47,563 nucleotides of DNA from Chitinophagales bacterium (lineage in GTDB: Bacteria; Bacteroidota; Bacteroidia; Chitinophagales; JADIYW01): NCBI GenBank assembly GCA_023957215.1, contig JAMLHH010000022.1:1-47563 (forward strand), written 5' to 3'. Positions 25,165-34,149 of this stretch are shown piece by piece; the first letter of the stretch is position 1; each line of letters begins with the position of its first letter. Position numbers and translations under genes: made by a program. Below the pieces are notes generated by a model. It worked only from the letters and a program-made list of their open reading frames with translations. It had not been told where the DNA came from and made no database searches.

Positions 25165-26886
25165 ATGATAAAATATAATTTATTTTTCAGACAGCCCCAA
25201 TTACATTATGTCGATATAGAGCTTGTTTTCAAGACAGATAAAAATAAAGAGATCGAACTATATATGCCTACTTGGACACCCGGCTCCTATATGATACGCG
25301 AATACTCAAAAAATATTACCCAACTCCATATTTATAACAAAGAGCAACATTTAATACCTTATACAAAAACATCAAAAAACACATGGTCTTTTTACGCAGA
25401 CAGTGGCAGTACTTATTATATCAGATATCAAGTTTATTGTAATGAAATCAGCGTCCGAACCAATCACGTCGATGGCGAACACGCATTGTTAAATGGAGCT
25501 GCCACTTTTATAACTATCAAAGGATATGAAAATGAAAGACATGATATCTATATCAAACCTCATTCTGAATGGGATAAAATATCAAGCGCTCTACTTTCCA
25601 CTGGAAACAAATGGGAACGACATGCAGTAAATTACGATGAGTTGGTTGATAGTCCAATTGAAATCGGTAATCAGGAAGTCATACACTTTGAAGTAAAAAA
25701 CGTCTCTCACGAATTAGCAATTGTAGGTCGTTCTAATATCCCTACAGAAAAAGTAGTAGCAGATTTAAAGTTGATAATCGAAAAGGAACTTCTACTGATC
25801 GCCCAACCGCATCCGTGTAAAAGATATGTCTTTATATTGATACACACTGATCAAATTTATGGAGGTCTTGAACATAAAAACTCTTCCGTCAATATGGTGG
25901 ACAGATGGAATTACACGACCCGTGAAAAATATTTACAAGTCATCAGTCTTTTAGCACATGAGTATTTTCACTTGTGGAATGTCAAGCATTTCAGACCTGT
26001 TGAGCTCGGACCTTTTAATTATCACGAAGAAAATTATACACGCCAGTTATGGTCAGTTGAAGGTGTCAATAGCTATTACGACGATTACTTTGTCTATTGG
26101 GCAGGAGTATGTAGCCGGAAAGAATATCTTGATATTGTCGCCAAAAATATCAATACAACCATCAATACAGCAGGAGATAAATTACAAAGCCTCACCGAAT
26201 CGAGTTTTGATGCTTGGATAAAATATTACCACAAAAACGAAAATAGCAATAACACACAAGTCAACTATTATGTCAAAGGAGCAGCAGTTTCCACTGCATT
26301 AAACTTATTGATTTTAGACAAAACCCAAGGTGAAAAATCATTAGATGATGTCATCAGAGCTTTGTATAGCCTTTATCTCCAAAGACCCGAACGAGGTTAT
26401 ACCGAAGAAGAATTTCTCTCTATATGTGAAGAAGTGGGTTCCTGCCATCTGAAAGATTTTTTCAAACTTCACATCTATGGCACAACGCCCATAGACTATG
26501 CTTACTATTTATCACTTGCTGGTTTGAAGTTAATAGAAAACAAAGCAAATCCGGCTTTTTATTTGGGTTGGAAAATCGAGAACAAAGCCGGAAGGTTTAT
26601 TTTGACACAAATAGAAAATGAATCTGATTCGGCAAAAGCAGGTCTCAATACTTTTGATGAAATATTATCCATAGACGGCTATAGGATGGAAAGTGATTGG
26701 GAAAAGTTTTTATCGAAAAAAAAAGAAAAAGATAGAGTAAAAATAATTGTTTCAAGATACGGAATTGTCAAAAATTTTGAATTGACACTTACGCACAATC
26801 AAAAGAAAAGTCATAGCATTGAAGAAATTGCTACACCTGATGAAAGACAATTAAAAATTAGAAATTGTTGGTTGAAAAAAGGATAA
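25165..26886 (+). CDS. M61 family glycyl aminopeptidase with PDZ domain
   Basis: The protein has 573 residues from ATG 25165. The frame is open 24 codons further upstream, but homology to M61 peptidases begins at 'MIKYNLFFRQPQLHYVDIE'. An N-terminal beta-sandwich ('YMPTWTPGSYMIREYSKNI') is followed by the zinc peptidase core with His265, Glu266 and His269 in 'LLAHEYFHLWNVKHFRP' and the third ligand Glu299 in 'WSVEGVNSYYDDYF'. The C-terminal ~90 residues are a PDZ domain ('FYLGWKIENKAGRFILTQI', 'SAKAGLNTFDEILSIDGYRM'). There is no signal peptide, so it is cytoplasmic unless exported in another way. M61 enzymes release N-terminal Gly or Ala. The stop codon abuts the stop of the convergent sugar transferase with no spacer. 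Confidence 0.92.
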   Translation: MIKYNLFFRQPQLHYVDIELVFKTDKNKEIELYMPTWTPGSYMIREYSKNITQLHIYNKEQHLIPYTKTSKNTWSFYADSGSTYYIRYQVYCNEISVRTNHVDGEHALLNGAATFITIKGYENERHDIYIKPHSEWDKISSALLSTGNKWERHAVNYDELVDSPIEIGNQEVIHFEVKNVSHELAIVGRSNIPTEKVVADLKLIIEKELLLIAQPHPCKRYVFILIHTDQIYGGLEHKNSSVNMVDRWNYTTREKYLQVISLLAHEYFHLWNVKHFRPVELGPFNYHEENYTRQLWSVEGVNSYYDDYFVYWAGVCSRKEYLDIVAKNINTTINTAGDKLQSLTESSFDAWIKYYHKNENSNNTQVNYYVKGAAVSTALNLLILDKTQGEKSLDDVIRALYSLYLQRPERGYTEEEFLSICEEVGSCHLKDFFKLHIYGTTPIDYAYYLSLAGLKLIENKANPAFYLGWKIENKAGRFILTQIENESDSAKAGLNTFDEILSIDGYRMESDWEKFLSKKKEKDRVKIIVSRYGIVKNFELTLTHNQKKSHSIEEIATPDERQLKIRNCWLKKG

Positions 26887-28305
26887 TTATATTCCTTTGC
26901 CTTTGATAATAGTTATAAACGTATATAGTAAAATACGAAAATCTAATAAAAGAGAGAAATTATTGATATAAAACAAGTCGAAATCCACTCTTTCCACCAT
27001 TTTTTCGAGATTATCAGCATAGCCGTGATAGACGACTCCCCATGATGTAGCACCTGGTCTTACTTTATAAATATATTTATAATCAGCCCTTCTATCAAGT
27101 ATCTGCTTTGCATAAAACGCTCGTTCCGGTCTAGGTCCGACAAAAGACATATCTCCCCTGAAAATATTAACAAACTGTGGCAATTCGTCAATCCTATACT
27201 TTCGAATGATTCTACCCACTCCGGTAATGCGGCTATCTTCTTTAGCGGAAAGTTGAGGACCATGCTTTTCAGCATCAATATACATAGATCTAAACTTGTA
27301 TATTTCAAAAGGAACTTCATTTTTACCTATTCTTTTTTGTTTGTATAGTATAGGTCCTTTTGAATTTATTTTTATGCAGATTGCAGTCAGAGCATAGATA
27401 GGTATTGCACATAATATTCCTATAAAAGAAACTACGATATCAAAAGTTCTTTTTACTATCTTTTGCCAAGGAGACATCACATCAACATTCACATTTAAGA
27501 GTACATTTCCGATTGGACTTTTTATTCTCTTATTAGAAGATAGAATATCGGCAAATACGGAAACCACCTTGATGTGTTTGATATAAGAATCCAACTCTAT
27601 CGTATAATCTGAAATATTGTCCTTCTCTTCCTTGGTAAAAGCTAAGATGGCTAATGAATAGTTGTTCTTTTTTATTTCTTCCTTTATAGCCTTCAAATCC
27701 ATCGGATAGACCGGTATATCAACAGATTCATTCTCTTTATTTTCTACATCCGTCCACAAAGACGAAATAGATATTCCTTGCAATGGTTTCAAGGATAATA
27801 ATTCACGATATACCTTATAAATATCAGACCTATTACCCAGTAAAATCGTTTTAAATTCAACCTCGCCTGATTTGACTTTATTTTTGGCGATAAACAACAA
27901 TGTCAATCTTATAAAAGAGGTAACTATGAAATGAATAGTAATCAAAAAGAAAATCAAATAGTAATAATCTCTATAAGAACGTATGACATCATCCAATAAA
28001 AAAAGCAGGAATAAAATAATCGAACCAATTATTGTCTGAATAAAAGTTTTAATTAGTTCATTTATTCTTGATTTTTCATAAACGCTATAATAGGTATTTG
28101 TCAGAGCATAAAAATACACCCAAAAGGCAGATAAAATAAGACCTCCTACAATAAAATTTTTATCGTAAATGTAGGAATTTAAGTCAAAATCCAGATGTTC
28201 GACATAAGTCTTTCTAACAATAAAAAATAAAAGCCAAGCAACAAAAGCAGCAATAAAATCACCTATGACGTAACTTTTAATGCTTCTTGAATTTTTATCA
28301 TCCAT
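26887..28305 (-). CDS. Polyprenyl glycosylphosphotransferase (exopolysaccharide initiation)
   Basis: The protein has 472 residues. Four membrane segments lie in the first ~140 residues. A Rossmann-like middle domain follows at about 150-260. A fifth membrane segment (about 285-305) leads into the bacterial sugar transferase domain: 'KRTFDIVVSFIGILCAIP', 'GPILYKQKRIGKNEVPFEIY', 'KFRSMYIDAEKHGPQ', 'RKYRIDELPQFVNIFRGDMS', 'FVGPRPERAFY', 'RPGATSWGVVYHG'. Such enzymes (WbaP/WcaJ type) move a sugar-1-phosphate to undecaprenyl phosphate to start an exopolysaccharide or O-antigen repeat. No other polysaccharide genes flank it, so it is an isolated initiating enzyme here; the GT2 gene at 18329 is the only other glycosyltransferase in the window. 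Confidence 0.93.
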   Translation of the reverse strand: MDDKNSRSIKSYVIGDFIAAFVAWLLFFIVRKTYVEHLDFDLNSYIYDKNFIVGGLILSAFWVYFYALTNTYYSVYEKSRINELIKTFIQTIIGSIILFLLFLLDDVIRSYRDYYYLIFFLITIHFIVTSFIRLTLLFIAKNKVKSGEVEFKTILLGNRSDIYKVYRELLSLKPLQGISISSLWTDVENKENESVDIPVYPMDLKAIKEEIKKNNYSLAILAFTKEEKDNISDYTIELDSYIKHIKVVSVFADILSSNKRIKSPIGNVLLNVNVDVMSPWQKIVKRTFDIVVSFIGILCAIPIYALTAICIKINSKGPILYKQKRIGKNEVPFEIYKFRSMYIDAEKHGPQLSAKEDSRITGVGRIIRKYRIDELPQFVNIFRGDMSFVGPRPERAFYAKQILDRRADYKYIYKVRPGATSWGVVYHGYADNLEKMVERVDFDLFYINNFSLLLDFRILLYTFITIIKGKGI

Positions 28306-28360
28306 ACAATATATTCAGAATAAAGCTAAATTAAGCTCATTAACTTAAAAACAAAACTTT

Positions 28361-29563
28361 TTAGTCAGATATTACACCCGAACCTATCAACTCTTCTCCA
28401 TTGTACCATGTGGCAAACTGTCCCGGAGCTATTCCTCTTTGCAAGTTATCAAATACAAGATAAAGCCCGTCCGGCTCTCTGTACAGACAAGCTACATCCA
28501 AAGGTTGACGATAGCGGATACGTACTTGATAGTTTCTTTTCTCCCCTATTGCGAGTTGCAAATCATTTCTAATCCAATGAATATCCTCATTTTTAATAAA
28601 TAAGGCCGGTCTGTTTAATCCACGGTGTGCTTCGCCTTTTCCCACGTACACTACATTCTTTTGGGTGTCTATTCCGATAATTAAGAGAGGTTCATCATAG
28701 CCTCCTATTCCCAAACCTTTTCTTTGTCCTATGGTGTAAAACTGCGCTCCTTTGTGCTGACCGATTACTTTTCCCATCTCTTTTTGAAAATGGATGTGTA
28801 TTGATAAAACTTTTAAAGCTTTTTCATCTACATCGTCAAACCGGTAATTTTTCAAATCCAAAATATCCAAGTTTGTATCAATTTCTACAACTTCGCCCTC
28901 TTTGGGAACAAGTTGTTGTTTTAAGAAATCGGGGAGTTTTACTTTCCCTACAAAACACAGCCCTTGCGAATCTTTCTTATTGGCCGTGGTCAGACCTATT
29001 TCGGAAGCAATTTTCCTCACTTCCGATTTTTGTAAGTTACCTATGGGGAATAAAGACCTACTCAATTGCTCCTGTGTCAACTGGCATAAAAAATAGCTTT
29101 GGTCTTTGTTTTTATCCTTTCCTGCAAGAAGTTTATAGACCGTTTTACCATCTATCATTTCCTCTTCTTTCCTACAATAGTGACCTGTCGCCACATAATC
29201 AGCTCCCAAGCTCAATGCGGTCTTTAAAAAGACATCAAACTTGATTTCACGATTACACAAGACGTCGGGATTAGGTGTACGACCTGCTTCATATTCTGCA
29301 AACATATAATCTACTATCCTTTCCTTATAGGTTTCGCTCAAATCTATGACTTGAAAAGGAATCCCCAATGGTTCTGCAACAATCAGAGCATCATTACTAT
29401 CATCTACCCAAGGACATTCATTGTTGATAGTGACAGATTCATCATTCCAGTTTCGCATAAAAAGACCTATCACATCATATCCTTGCTTTTGTATCAGATA
29501 TGCAGCTACACTGGAATCTACGCCACCGGATAAACCGACTACTACTTTTTTTGTCTGAGACAT
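28361..29563 (-). CDS. mnmA: tRNA-specific 2-thiouridylase MnmA
   Basis: The protein has 400 residues from ATG 29563; an ATG three codons upstream is less like the family. It thiolates U34 of Lys, Glu and Gln tRNAs. The PP-loop is '[14 protein letters not shown]' (residues ~10-23). The two catalytic cysteines are Cys103 in '[11 protein letters not shown]' and Cys203 in 'SQGLCFVGK', so the enzyme is complete. The typical central motif '[16 protein letters not shown]' and C-terminal beta-barrel ('[20 protein letters not shown]') are present. It is longer than the E. coli enzyme by some 30 residues, mainly in the insert before the 'GQRKGL' motif, a length I regard as normal for this phylum. Confidence 0.96.
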   Translation of the reverse strand: MSQTKKVVVGLSGGVDSSVAAYLIQKQGYDVIGLFMRNWNDESVTINNECPWVDDSNDALIVAEPLGIPFQVIDLSETYKERIVDYMFAEYEAGRTPNPDVLCNREIKFDVFLKTALSLGADYVATGHYCRKEEEMIDGKTVYKLLAGKDKNKDQSYFLCQLTQEQLSRSLFPIGNLQKSEVRKIASEIGLTTANKKDSQGLCFVGKVKLPDFLKQQLVPKEGEVVEIDTNLDILDLKNYRFDDVDEKALKVLSIHIHFQKEMGKVIGQHKGAQFYTIGQRKGLGIGGYDEPLLIIGIDTQKNVVYVGKGEAHRGLNRPALFIKNEDIHWIRNDLQLAIGEKRNYQVRIRYRQPLDVACLYREPDGLYLVFDNLQRGIAPGQFATWYNGEELIGSGVISD

Positions 29564-29793
29564 CAAGTGCAAATATCTTAAATATCATGCTCTTATTATC
29601 CTTAGTGATATTATTATTCTTATAAGAATTACAAAAACGAATCATGATAAAAAACAAAGTTTTTCTGTAACTATTTGACCGTAAGATGTATCTATATAAT
29701 AAAATATAAAATTAGACTTTTAACAAAATCTATATTTAGATGTTAAGACCTTATCTGAAAGATTTAATTATTCAAAAACATAAATACAAAAAA

Positions 29794-30129
29794 ATGAAAA
29801 CTTTAAGCTTTACTTCATTTCTACTTGCGCTTTTTCTCATTACAAGTTGCAACTCCACCCCTCGTAATGAAGAGCCAAGTGGACCTAAAACTGTCACCAT
29901 CACTATCGAGCAGATGAAGTTCACACCGGCAGATGTCACTATCAACAAAGGAGATACCCTATTATTTATCAATAAAGATATGTTTGCACATGATGTCACC
30001 GAAAAAGACAAAGCATGGCAATCACCAAGATTGGAAGCCACTGATAATTGGAAATTTGTCCCTGAAGAAAGTGCCGATTACTACTGTAGCTTACACTTGA
30101 TTATGACCGGTCACTTTACAGTAAAATAG
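29794..30129 (+). CDS. Cupredoxin (plastocyanin/azurin-like) lipoprotein
   Basis: The protein has 111 residues from ATG 29794; an earlier in-frame ATG at 29740 would put 18 polar residues in front of the signal peptide and is less likely. The lipobox is LITSC (Cys19). The mature part is a single type 1 copper domain with ligands His66 ('MFAHDVTE'), Cys98, His101 and Met104 ('YYCSLHLIMTGHF'). It should be a lipid-anchored periplasmic or surface electron carrier. It is not next to the cbb3 operon, but is a plausible electron donor to it. A strong terminator follows immediately. Confidence 0.9.
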   Translation: MKTLSFTSFLLALFLITSCNSTPRNEEPSGPKTVTITIEQMKFTPADVTINKGDTLLFINKDMFAHDVTEKDKAWQSPRLEATDNWKFVPEESADYYCSLHLIMTGHFTVK

Positions 30130-30143
30130 TTGATTCAGTATAT

Positions 30144-30186
30144 AAAAAAACAGAGGCAATCCTGTAGGATTGCCTCTGTTTTTTTT
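30144..30186. terminator. Bidirectional Rho-independent terminator
   Basis: A perfect 12-base stem (CAGAGGCAATCC at 30151-30162 and its complement at 30167-30178) encloses a TGTA loop. A-run on the left (30144-30150) and T-run on the right (30179-30186) let it serve both the cupredoxin gene (plus) and the TonB receptor gene ending at 30199 (minus). Confidence 0.95.
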
Positions 30187-30198
30187 GTGTGAAGTTGA

Positions 30199-32604
30199 CT
30201 AAAGTGTAAAATCTAATCTGACTCCATAATTTCTCCATCCCTCTGTCAAACCGGGACGTAAAGAATATTCTTTGTTTAAGATATTGTCCACATTAAATGA
30301 GACTTTTACTTGATCATTGAATTTATAGGCTATTCTACCATGAAGTAGGAAATTGCCTTTCAATGCTCCCGGACCATTTTTATAATCATCCAAAGTTTTT
30401 CCTTTTTTCAATCTGGATTCCAAATATAACTCAGTATCAATTCCAGGTAATAAGCTGCTACCAAATAAAGCATCAAAGTTTTCAAATGCGCTCATATAAA
30501 TGGCAGTTACTCCTAACTCTACACCTTTAAGATCTACATCCCAAGAACCTGTAAATGTGTGTCTGTATCTATATTTCAGAACATTATAACTTACATAAGA
30601 ACCCGTCACATCAAAATCAGGGTCAAATTCTTTAAATTTTGGATCAATAAAAGTATAACCAATAGAAGCAGTGGTAGGAAACCCTAAGAATTTCCCTTCT
30701 CCCATCAAAGTAGTCTCCACACCCAAAATTCTTGTATCACCGATATTTCTTGATTGAAATGCCATTGTCACTCCGGCAGCTTGCGCATCCAAAGGATTGG
30801 CAGCACCAAACTCCATCATGTTTTGATAAGCATTATAAAATCCGGCAACATCCCAAAAAGCAGTGAATCCACCCAATTTGATACCTTGTTTGATACCCAA
30901 TTCAGCGCTCAAACCCGTCTCAGATTTCAAATTATTATTACCGATGATACCCAAGGCATCGCTCAACTTAGTAGCGATAAATTTCTCAGCCACAGTCGGG
31001 AAGCGGTATCCTTGTCCCACGGATGCACGAAGAAAGGTATATTCTGCCGGTTGGTAGTTGACACCTGCACGGAAGACTGGTTTAGTTTCAGTGGCCGTTT
31101 CAGAGATTTTGAATATCTCCACACGCCCTCCCAAGGTCACATTTAGTTTATTCCAAAATTTTTGGTCCAATTGGACATAAGGAGCCACATTATAGCCTGT
31201 ATATTTTTTATCTCCATACAATACAGCCGAAACTTGATTATAAGAACCTGCGATACCTGTCGTGATGACAGTGTTTGTTTTTGAGATATTTTTTTGATAT
31301 TGGTATTCACCATAATAAAGCTCAGAAAAGTTAGATTGGTTATTGGTGTTGAAGTTTTGCACATCATAAAATCTACCTTGTACCTTGTGTTTATTTCCCT
31401 TGTCGTCTTGATACGTTAAGAATGGATCTACATTTAATTTCATACCTCGTGATTGTGTACCTCTACCGGTCAGACCATTTGGTAAATATTTATTTACGCC
31501 AAACGCACCGTTCCATAAGAAAAAGTTACCACTATTAGAAGTTTGCAAGGTCATATTGACCCCGACTGCTAATTTATCGTTGACACGATATCTGTTCATC
31601 ATATTGATACGTCCTCTTTTCTCGGAGTTTTCAAACTGGATACCGGTATTATTTGTATAGAATGCTCCCACTACAAAATCATATTTCTTCTTAGCACCCA
31701 ATTTTTGTCGGTGTGAAAAAGAGAAACCTGTTTCAATAGGGCGGCTTTGACCTGTCATGTCCAAAGTATCACCCCCTACGATGATATTGTCATATTTCCA
31801 CCATTCTTTGCTTTTGCCGGAATAAAAATTACCATCCATATCTGTTTCGGAAGGTGGGTTGTCATATACTTTCACCCAAGCAGAAAACTTGGTATAAGGT
31901 TCATTGGTAGGATAAGCCGTTCTCAAGTTGATGATACCATTCATCGCAGAAGAGCCATATAATGCGGAAGCGGCACCTTTGATGATTTCTATCTGTCCGA
32001 TATTTTCTACCGGTACACCTTTCCAACTTGGAAAACCTGCGTCTGCCTGCAAAATCGGAATATCATCTTGTAATAAAAGTACACGGCTACCGGCACCATA
32101 AGACCAGCCGGAACCACCACGAATATTTGCCTGACCATCCACTACGGATACACCGCTACTTCTTTTTAGCGCATCATCCGCAGAAGTGATATTTTGTGAT
32201 TCCAGAGCCTGAGGTTTGATCACGTCTAAAGAAACGGTTTCTTCACCCAATTTCTTTTCAAATTTACTACCGGTAACAACTGTCATATCTAATACGGAAA
32301 CTTCCTCGCCCATTACGATATCTTGTACAAGTGTTTGTCCCGTTTTGATACTGATTTTTTTCTCTTGTGTTTGATAAGAAAGATAAGAATAGGTGATGGT
32401 ATATACACCCGGATCCAATTTTAATTGATAATTTCCATCAATGTCTGTTACTGTACCCTGTGTAGTGCCTTTCACACTGACATTGACTCCTATCATCTCC
32501 TCATGCATATCGGTATCTGTCACCTTTCCTTTTAAGGTACCGGTCTGTGCTAAAGCAGTAAAAGAAAAACTGAGGGTTAGAAATACTGTTAAGATTCTAA
32601 GCAT
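30199..32604 (-). CDS. TonB-dependent outer membrane receptor
   Basis: This 801-residue protein carries a signal peptide (ILTVFLTLSFSFTALAQ). A carboxypeptidase-regulatory-like domain spans about 22-100 ('GTLKGKVTDTDMHEEMIGVN', 'GTTQGTVTDIDGNYQLKL'). The plug domain follows at about 110-230 ('SADDALKRSSGVSVVDGQ', 'IRGGSGWSYGAGSRVLLLQD', 'VENIGQIEIIKGAASALYGS', 'GIINLRTAYP'), then a 22-stranded barrel-type region ending in an aromatic-terminated strand ('NYGVRLDFTL'). It imports a chelated metal, vitamin or other ligand with energy from TonB; the ligand is unknown. No SusD gene is next to it, which argues against a glycan-uptake locus. No cobalamin riboswitch precedes it. The upstream neighbour is a small lipoprotein separated by its own terminator. 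Confidence 0.93.
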   Translation of the reverse strand: MLRILTVFLTLSFSFTALAQTGTLKGKVTDTDMHEEMIGVNVSVKGTTQGTVTDIDGNYQLKLDPGVYTITYSYLSYQTQEKKISIKTGQTLVQDIVMGEEVSVLDMTVVTGSKFEKKLGEETVSLDVIKPQALESQNITSADDALKRSSGVSVVDGQANIRGGSGWSYGAGSRVLLLQDDIPILQADAGFPSWKGVPVENIGQIEIIKGAASALYGSSAMNGIINLRTAYPTNEPYTKFSAWVKVYDNPPSETDMDGNFYSGKSKEWWKYDNIIVGGDTLDMTGQSRPIETGFSFSHRQKLGAKKKYDFVVGAFYTNNTGIQFENSEKRGRINMMNRYRVNDKLAVGVNMTLQTSNSGNFFLWNGAFGVNKYLPNGLTGRGTQSRGMKLNVDPFLTYQDDKGNKHKVQGRFYDVQNFNTNNQSNFSELYYGEYQYQKNISKTNTVITTGIAGSYNQVSAVLYGDKKYTGYNVAPYVQLDQKFWNKLNVTLGGRVEIFKISETATETKPVFRAGVNYQPAEYTFLRASVGQGYRFPTVAEKFIATKLSDALGIIGNNNLKSETGLSAELGIKQGIKLGGFTAFWDVAGFYNAYQNMMEFGAANPLDAQAAGVTMAFQSRNIGDTRILGVETTLMGEGKFLGFPTTASIGYTFIDPKFKEFDPDFDVTGSYVSYNVLKYRYRHTFTGSWDVDLKGVELGVTAIYMSAFENFDALFGSSLLPGIDTELYLESRLKKGKTLDDYKNGPGALKGNFLLHGRIAYKFNDQVKVSFNVDNILNKEYSLRPGLTEGWRNYGVRLDFTL

Positions 32605-32635
32605 TATTCCTTTTTTAGTTTATAATATTTTATAC

Positions 32636-32678
32636 AAAAAAGAGACATGCAATAAGTTAATTAGCTTAGTCATGTCTC
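32636..32678 (-). terminator. Rho-independent terminator of the small lipoprotein gene
   Basis: On the minus strand GAGACATG (32678-32671) pairs with CATGTCTC (32649-32642), followed by a T-run (32641-32636). The inner part TAAG-C-TAATTA-A-CTTA extends the stem. It lies 24 bases beyond the lipoprotein stop at 32703, so the TonB receptor downstream probably has its own promoter or depends on read-through. Confidence 0.75.
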
Positions 32679-32702
32679 CTTCTATTTGATTAATTTGAAT
32701 TA

Positions 32703-33200
32703 TTACTGTCTTACAAATGGATCATTAGCAGCAGTTTTAATCTGGATATTCTTTAACGGATAACCTCCAATAACAGAAATATCGACAGTGCCATCTTGAA
32801 CAGTCACTCCATTCAATGTAATACTCATTTTATTTCCATTTAATCTTGCTGTGCCACTTTTTACAGAAATACCATAAAACTCATCAGCACCCACTTGGAT
32901 GCCCTCAGAATCGAAATCTTCAATCGTAGCTGTAGTACCACTAACAGTTGCTCCAAATGACATTCCTAATTTTTGGCTCGCAAAAGTCAAAGTACCGTCA
33001 CCATTATCAGTAACAGTTACGGTATCAGGAACAACGATAAGACCCAATCCTGCAATATCGTGACTACCATAATATGTACCGGCAAATGCAGAGGTTTTAC
33101 TTCCTCCATCATCGTCTTTGTCTTTGCTACAAGCTGTTGCAAATACTACTCCCAATGCCAAAAAAGCCATTGCAAAAAATCTTGATTTCATCATTTTCAT
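32703..33200 (-). CDS. Small beta-rich lipoprotein
   Basis: The protein has 165 residues; the first three Met codons (MKMMK) leave the exact start open. The lipobox is FATAC (Cys24) followed by SKDKDDDGG, an Asp-rich linker seen in surface-exposed Bacteroidota lipoproteins. The mature ~130 residues alternate short beta strands ('TVTVTDNGDGTLTFASQ', 'GTARLNGNKMSITLNGV'), consistent with a small calycin-like barrel. The function is unknown. It sits upstream of the TonB receptor on the same strand, so a ligand-binding partner role is possible but not shown. Confidence 0.85.
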   Translation of the reverse strand: MKMMKSRFFAMAFLALGVVFATACSKDKDDDGGSKTSAFAGTYYGSHDIAGLGLIVVPDTVTVTDNGDGTLTFASQKLGMSFGATVSGTTATIEDFDSEGIQVGADEFYGISVKSGTARLNGNKMSITLNGVTVQDGTVDISVIGGYPLKNIQIKTAANDPFVRQ

Positions 33201-33291
33201 GTTAATTACTTTTTAATGTTTTTAATTTTCATTTTAATTTAACTTACAAGGTGTGTCATCTTACTTCATTAAACAAGCACTTTGTAGGTCA

Positions 33292-33320
33292 CAAGGTAAA
33301 TTATTTTTATAAGTTTTCAA
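33292..33320 (-). promoter_or_regulatory. Candidate promoter of the small lipoprotein gene
   Basis: On the minus strand TTG (33320-33318), a 19-base spacer and TACCTTG (33298-33292) fit the Bacteroidota -33/-7 spacing, with the -7 box one T short of TAnnTTTG. Confidence 0.4.
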
Positions 33321-33452
33321 CCTTTCAACAAAATTTTAAGATAATATTTAATTAAGACTACTTTAAAATAACTACTTCAAAGTGGTGAGAACGCTACACA
33401 TTTTCAATGATATAGCTATCATTTACATCCCATTTGACAAATATCAAATTGA

Positions 33453-33476
33453 TAAAAAGGAGACAAAACAGTCTCT
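33453..33476 (-). terminator. Candidate terminator of rraA
   Basis: On the minus strand GAGAC and GTCTC enclose a TGTTTT loop and are followed by C then five Ts. The stem is short (5 pairs), but it lies about 40 bases after the rraA stop, where a terminator is expected. Confidence 0.5.
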
Positions 33477-33516
33477 TAATAAATAACTTTCGCTCTAAAG
33501 AACCGGCTTATTTTAA

Positions 33517-33999
33517 TCAAACCAAAGGAGTCGGACTCACCAAGATTCCGTCCTCATCCACATAGACATAGTCACCCGGGCGGAAAGTGACATTGGCAAA
33601 ATTGACTGTTTCATTGATAATTCCGGTATTTCTCTTGACGGTCTTGGTAGGATTGGTATTCAAAGCTCTGATACCGATTTGCATCTGATTAATATCGGTG
33701 CTATCTCTAATACAACCATATACAATCACACCTTCCCATTCATTTTTAATAGCAGCAGACGCAATTTTATCTCCTATGAGTGCACCGCGTAAAGAACCGC
33801 CACCGTCTATCACCAAAACTTTCCCCTTGCCATTGACACTTCTCAAAGTATCTCCCACCAAGGTATTGTCTTCATGGCATTTGATGGTATATATTTTACC
33901 TGAAAATTTACTTTTTTTGCCATAACTTTTAAATAATGGCAAGCAAACTTCTACTTTACCTATATTATCATCATACAAATCTGCTGTCTGAAAGCTCAT
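33517..33999 (-). CDS. rraA: RraA family protein
   Basis: The 160-residue protein covers the whole RraA fold: 'MSFQTADLYDDN', 'KIYTIKCHEDNTLVGDTLRS', 'VLVIDGGGSLRGALIGDKIA', 'GVIVYGCIRDSTDINQMQIG', 'NFANVTFRPGDYVYVDEDGI'. The Arg and Asp in 'GCIRDS' and the 'GGSLRGALIGD' loop are the residues that bind metal and substrate in related 4-hydroxy-4-methyl-2-oxoglutarate/oxaloacetate aldolases. In E. coli RraA inhibits RNase E. Which role applies here cannot be told, and family annotation mixes both. It follows purC on the same strand with a 150-base gap that holds a stem-loop. Confidence 0.92.
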   Translation of the reverse strand: MSFQTADLYDDNIGKVEVCLPLFKSYGKKSKFSGKIYTIKCHEDNTLVGDTLRSVNGKGKVLVIDGGGSLRGALIGDKIASAAIKNEWEGVIVYGCIRDSTDINQMQIGIRALNTNPTKTVKRNTGIINETVNFANVTFRPGDYVYVDEDGILVSPTPLV

Positions 34000-34049
34000 G
34001 GTTTTACTTTTTAAGTTTTAAAATCGTTTTGATACCGGAAGAAAACACT

Positions 34050-34085
34050 GTATAGAGCAAGTTTAACATCGTTTTTGCCCTATAC
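34050..34085 (-). promoter_or_regulatory. Stem-loop between purC and rraA
   Basis: GTATAGGGCAA and TTGCTCTATAC on the minus strand form an 11-pair stem around a 14-base loop. The single irregular pair is G-U in minus-strand RNA but A-C in plus-strand RNA, which favours a function in the purC-rraA transcript. No T-run follows, so a processing or attenuator element is more likely than a simple terminator. Confidence 0.45.
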
Positions 34086-34149
34086 ATCTGTATTCTGTCC
34101 TATCATTCCAAAAGTTTTTGAAATAATGAATAATAATTCTTGTGTAAGA

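Larger units (their letters stand above)
33201..33516. other. 316-base intergenic region between rraA and the lipoprotein
   Basis: There is no gene here. The left part is the leader of the lipoprotein gene (minus strand) with a candidate promoter at 33292-33320; the right part holds the rraA terminator at 33453-33476. The ~90-base leader contains ACCTTGT twice and a short AGTGC-centred inverted repeat; no known riboswitch is recognisable. Confidence 0.6.

Noticed and set aside
28801..29244. 147-codon plus-strand frame
   Set aside because: It is antisense to mnmA, whose motifs are complete; it shows no family signature.
30199..32604. TonB receptor as a cobalamin receptor linked to the riboswitch
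   Set aside because: It is about 10 kb from the riboswitch, on the other strand, and has no riboswitch of its own.
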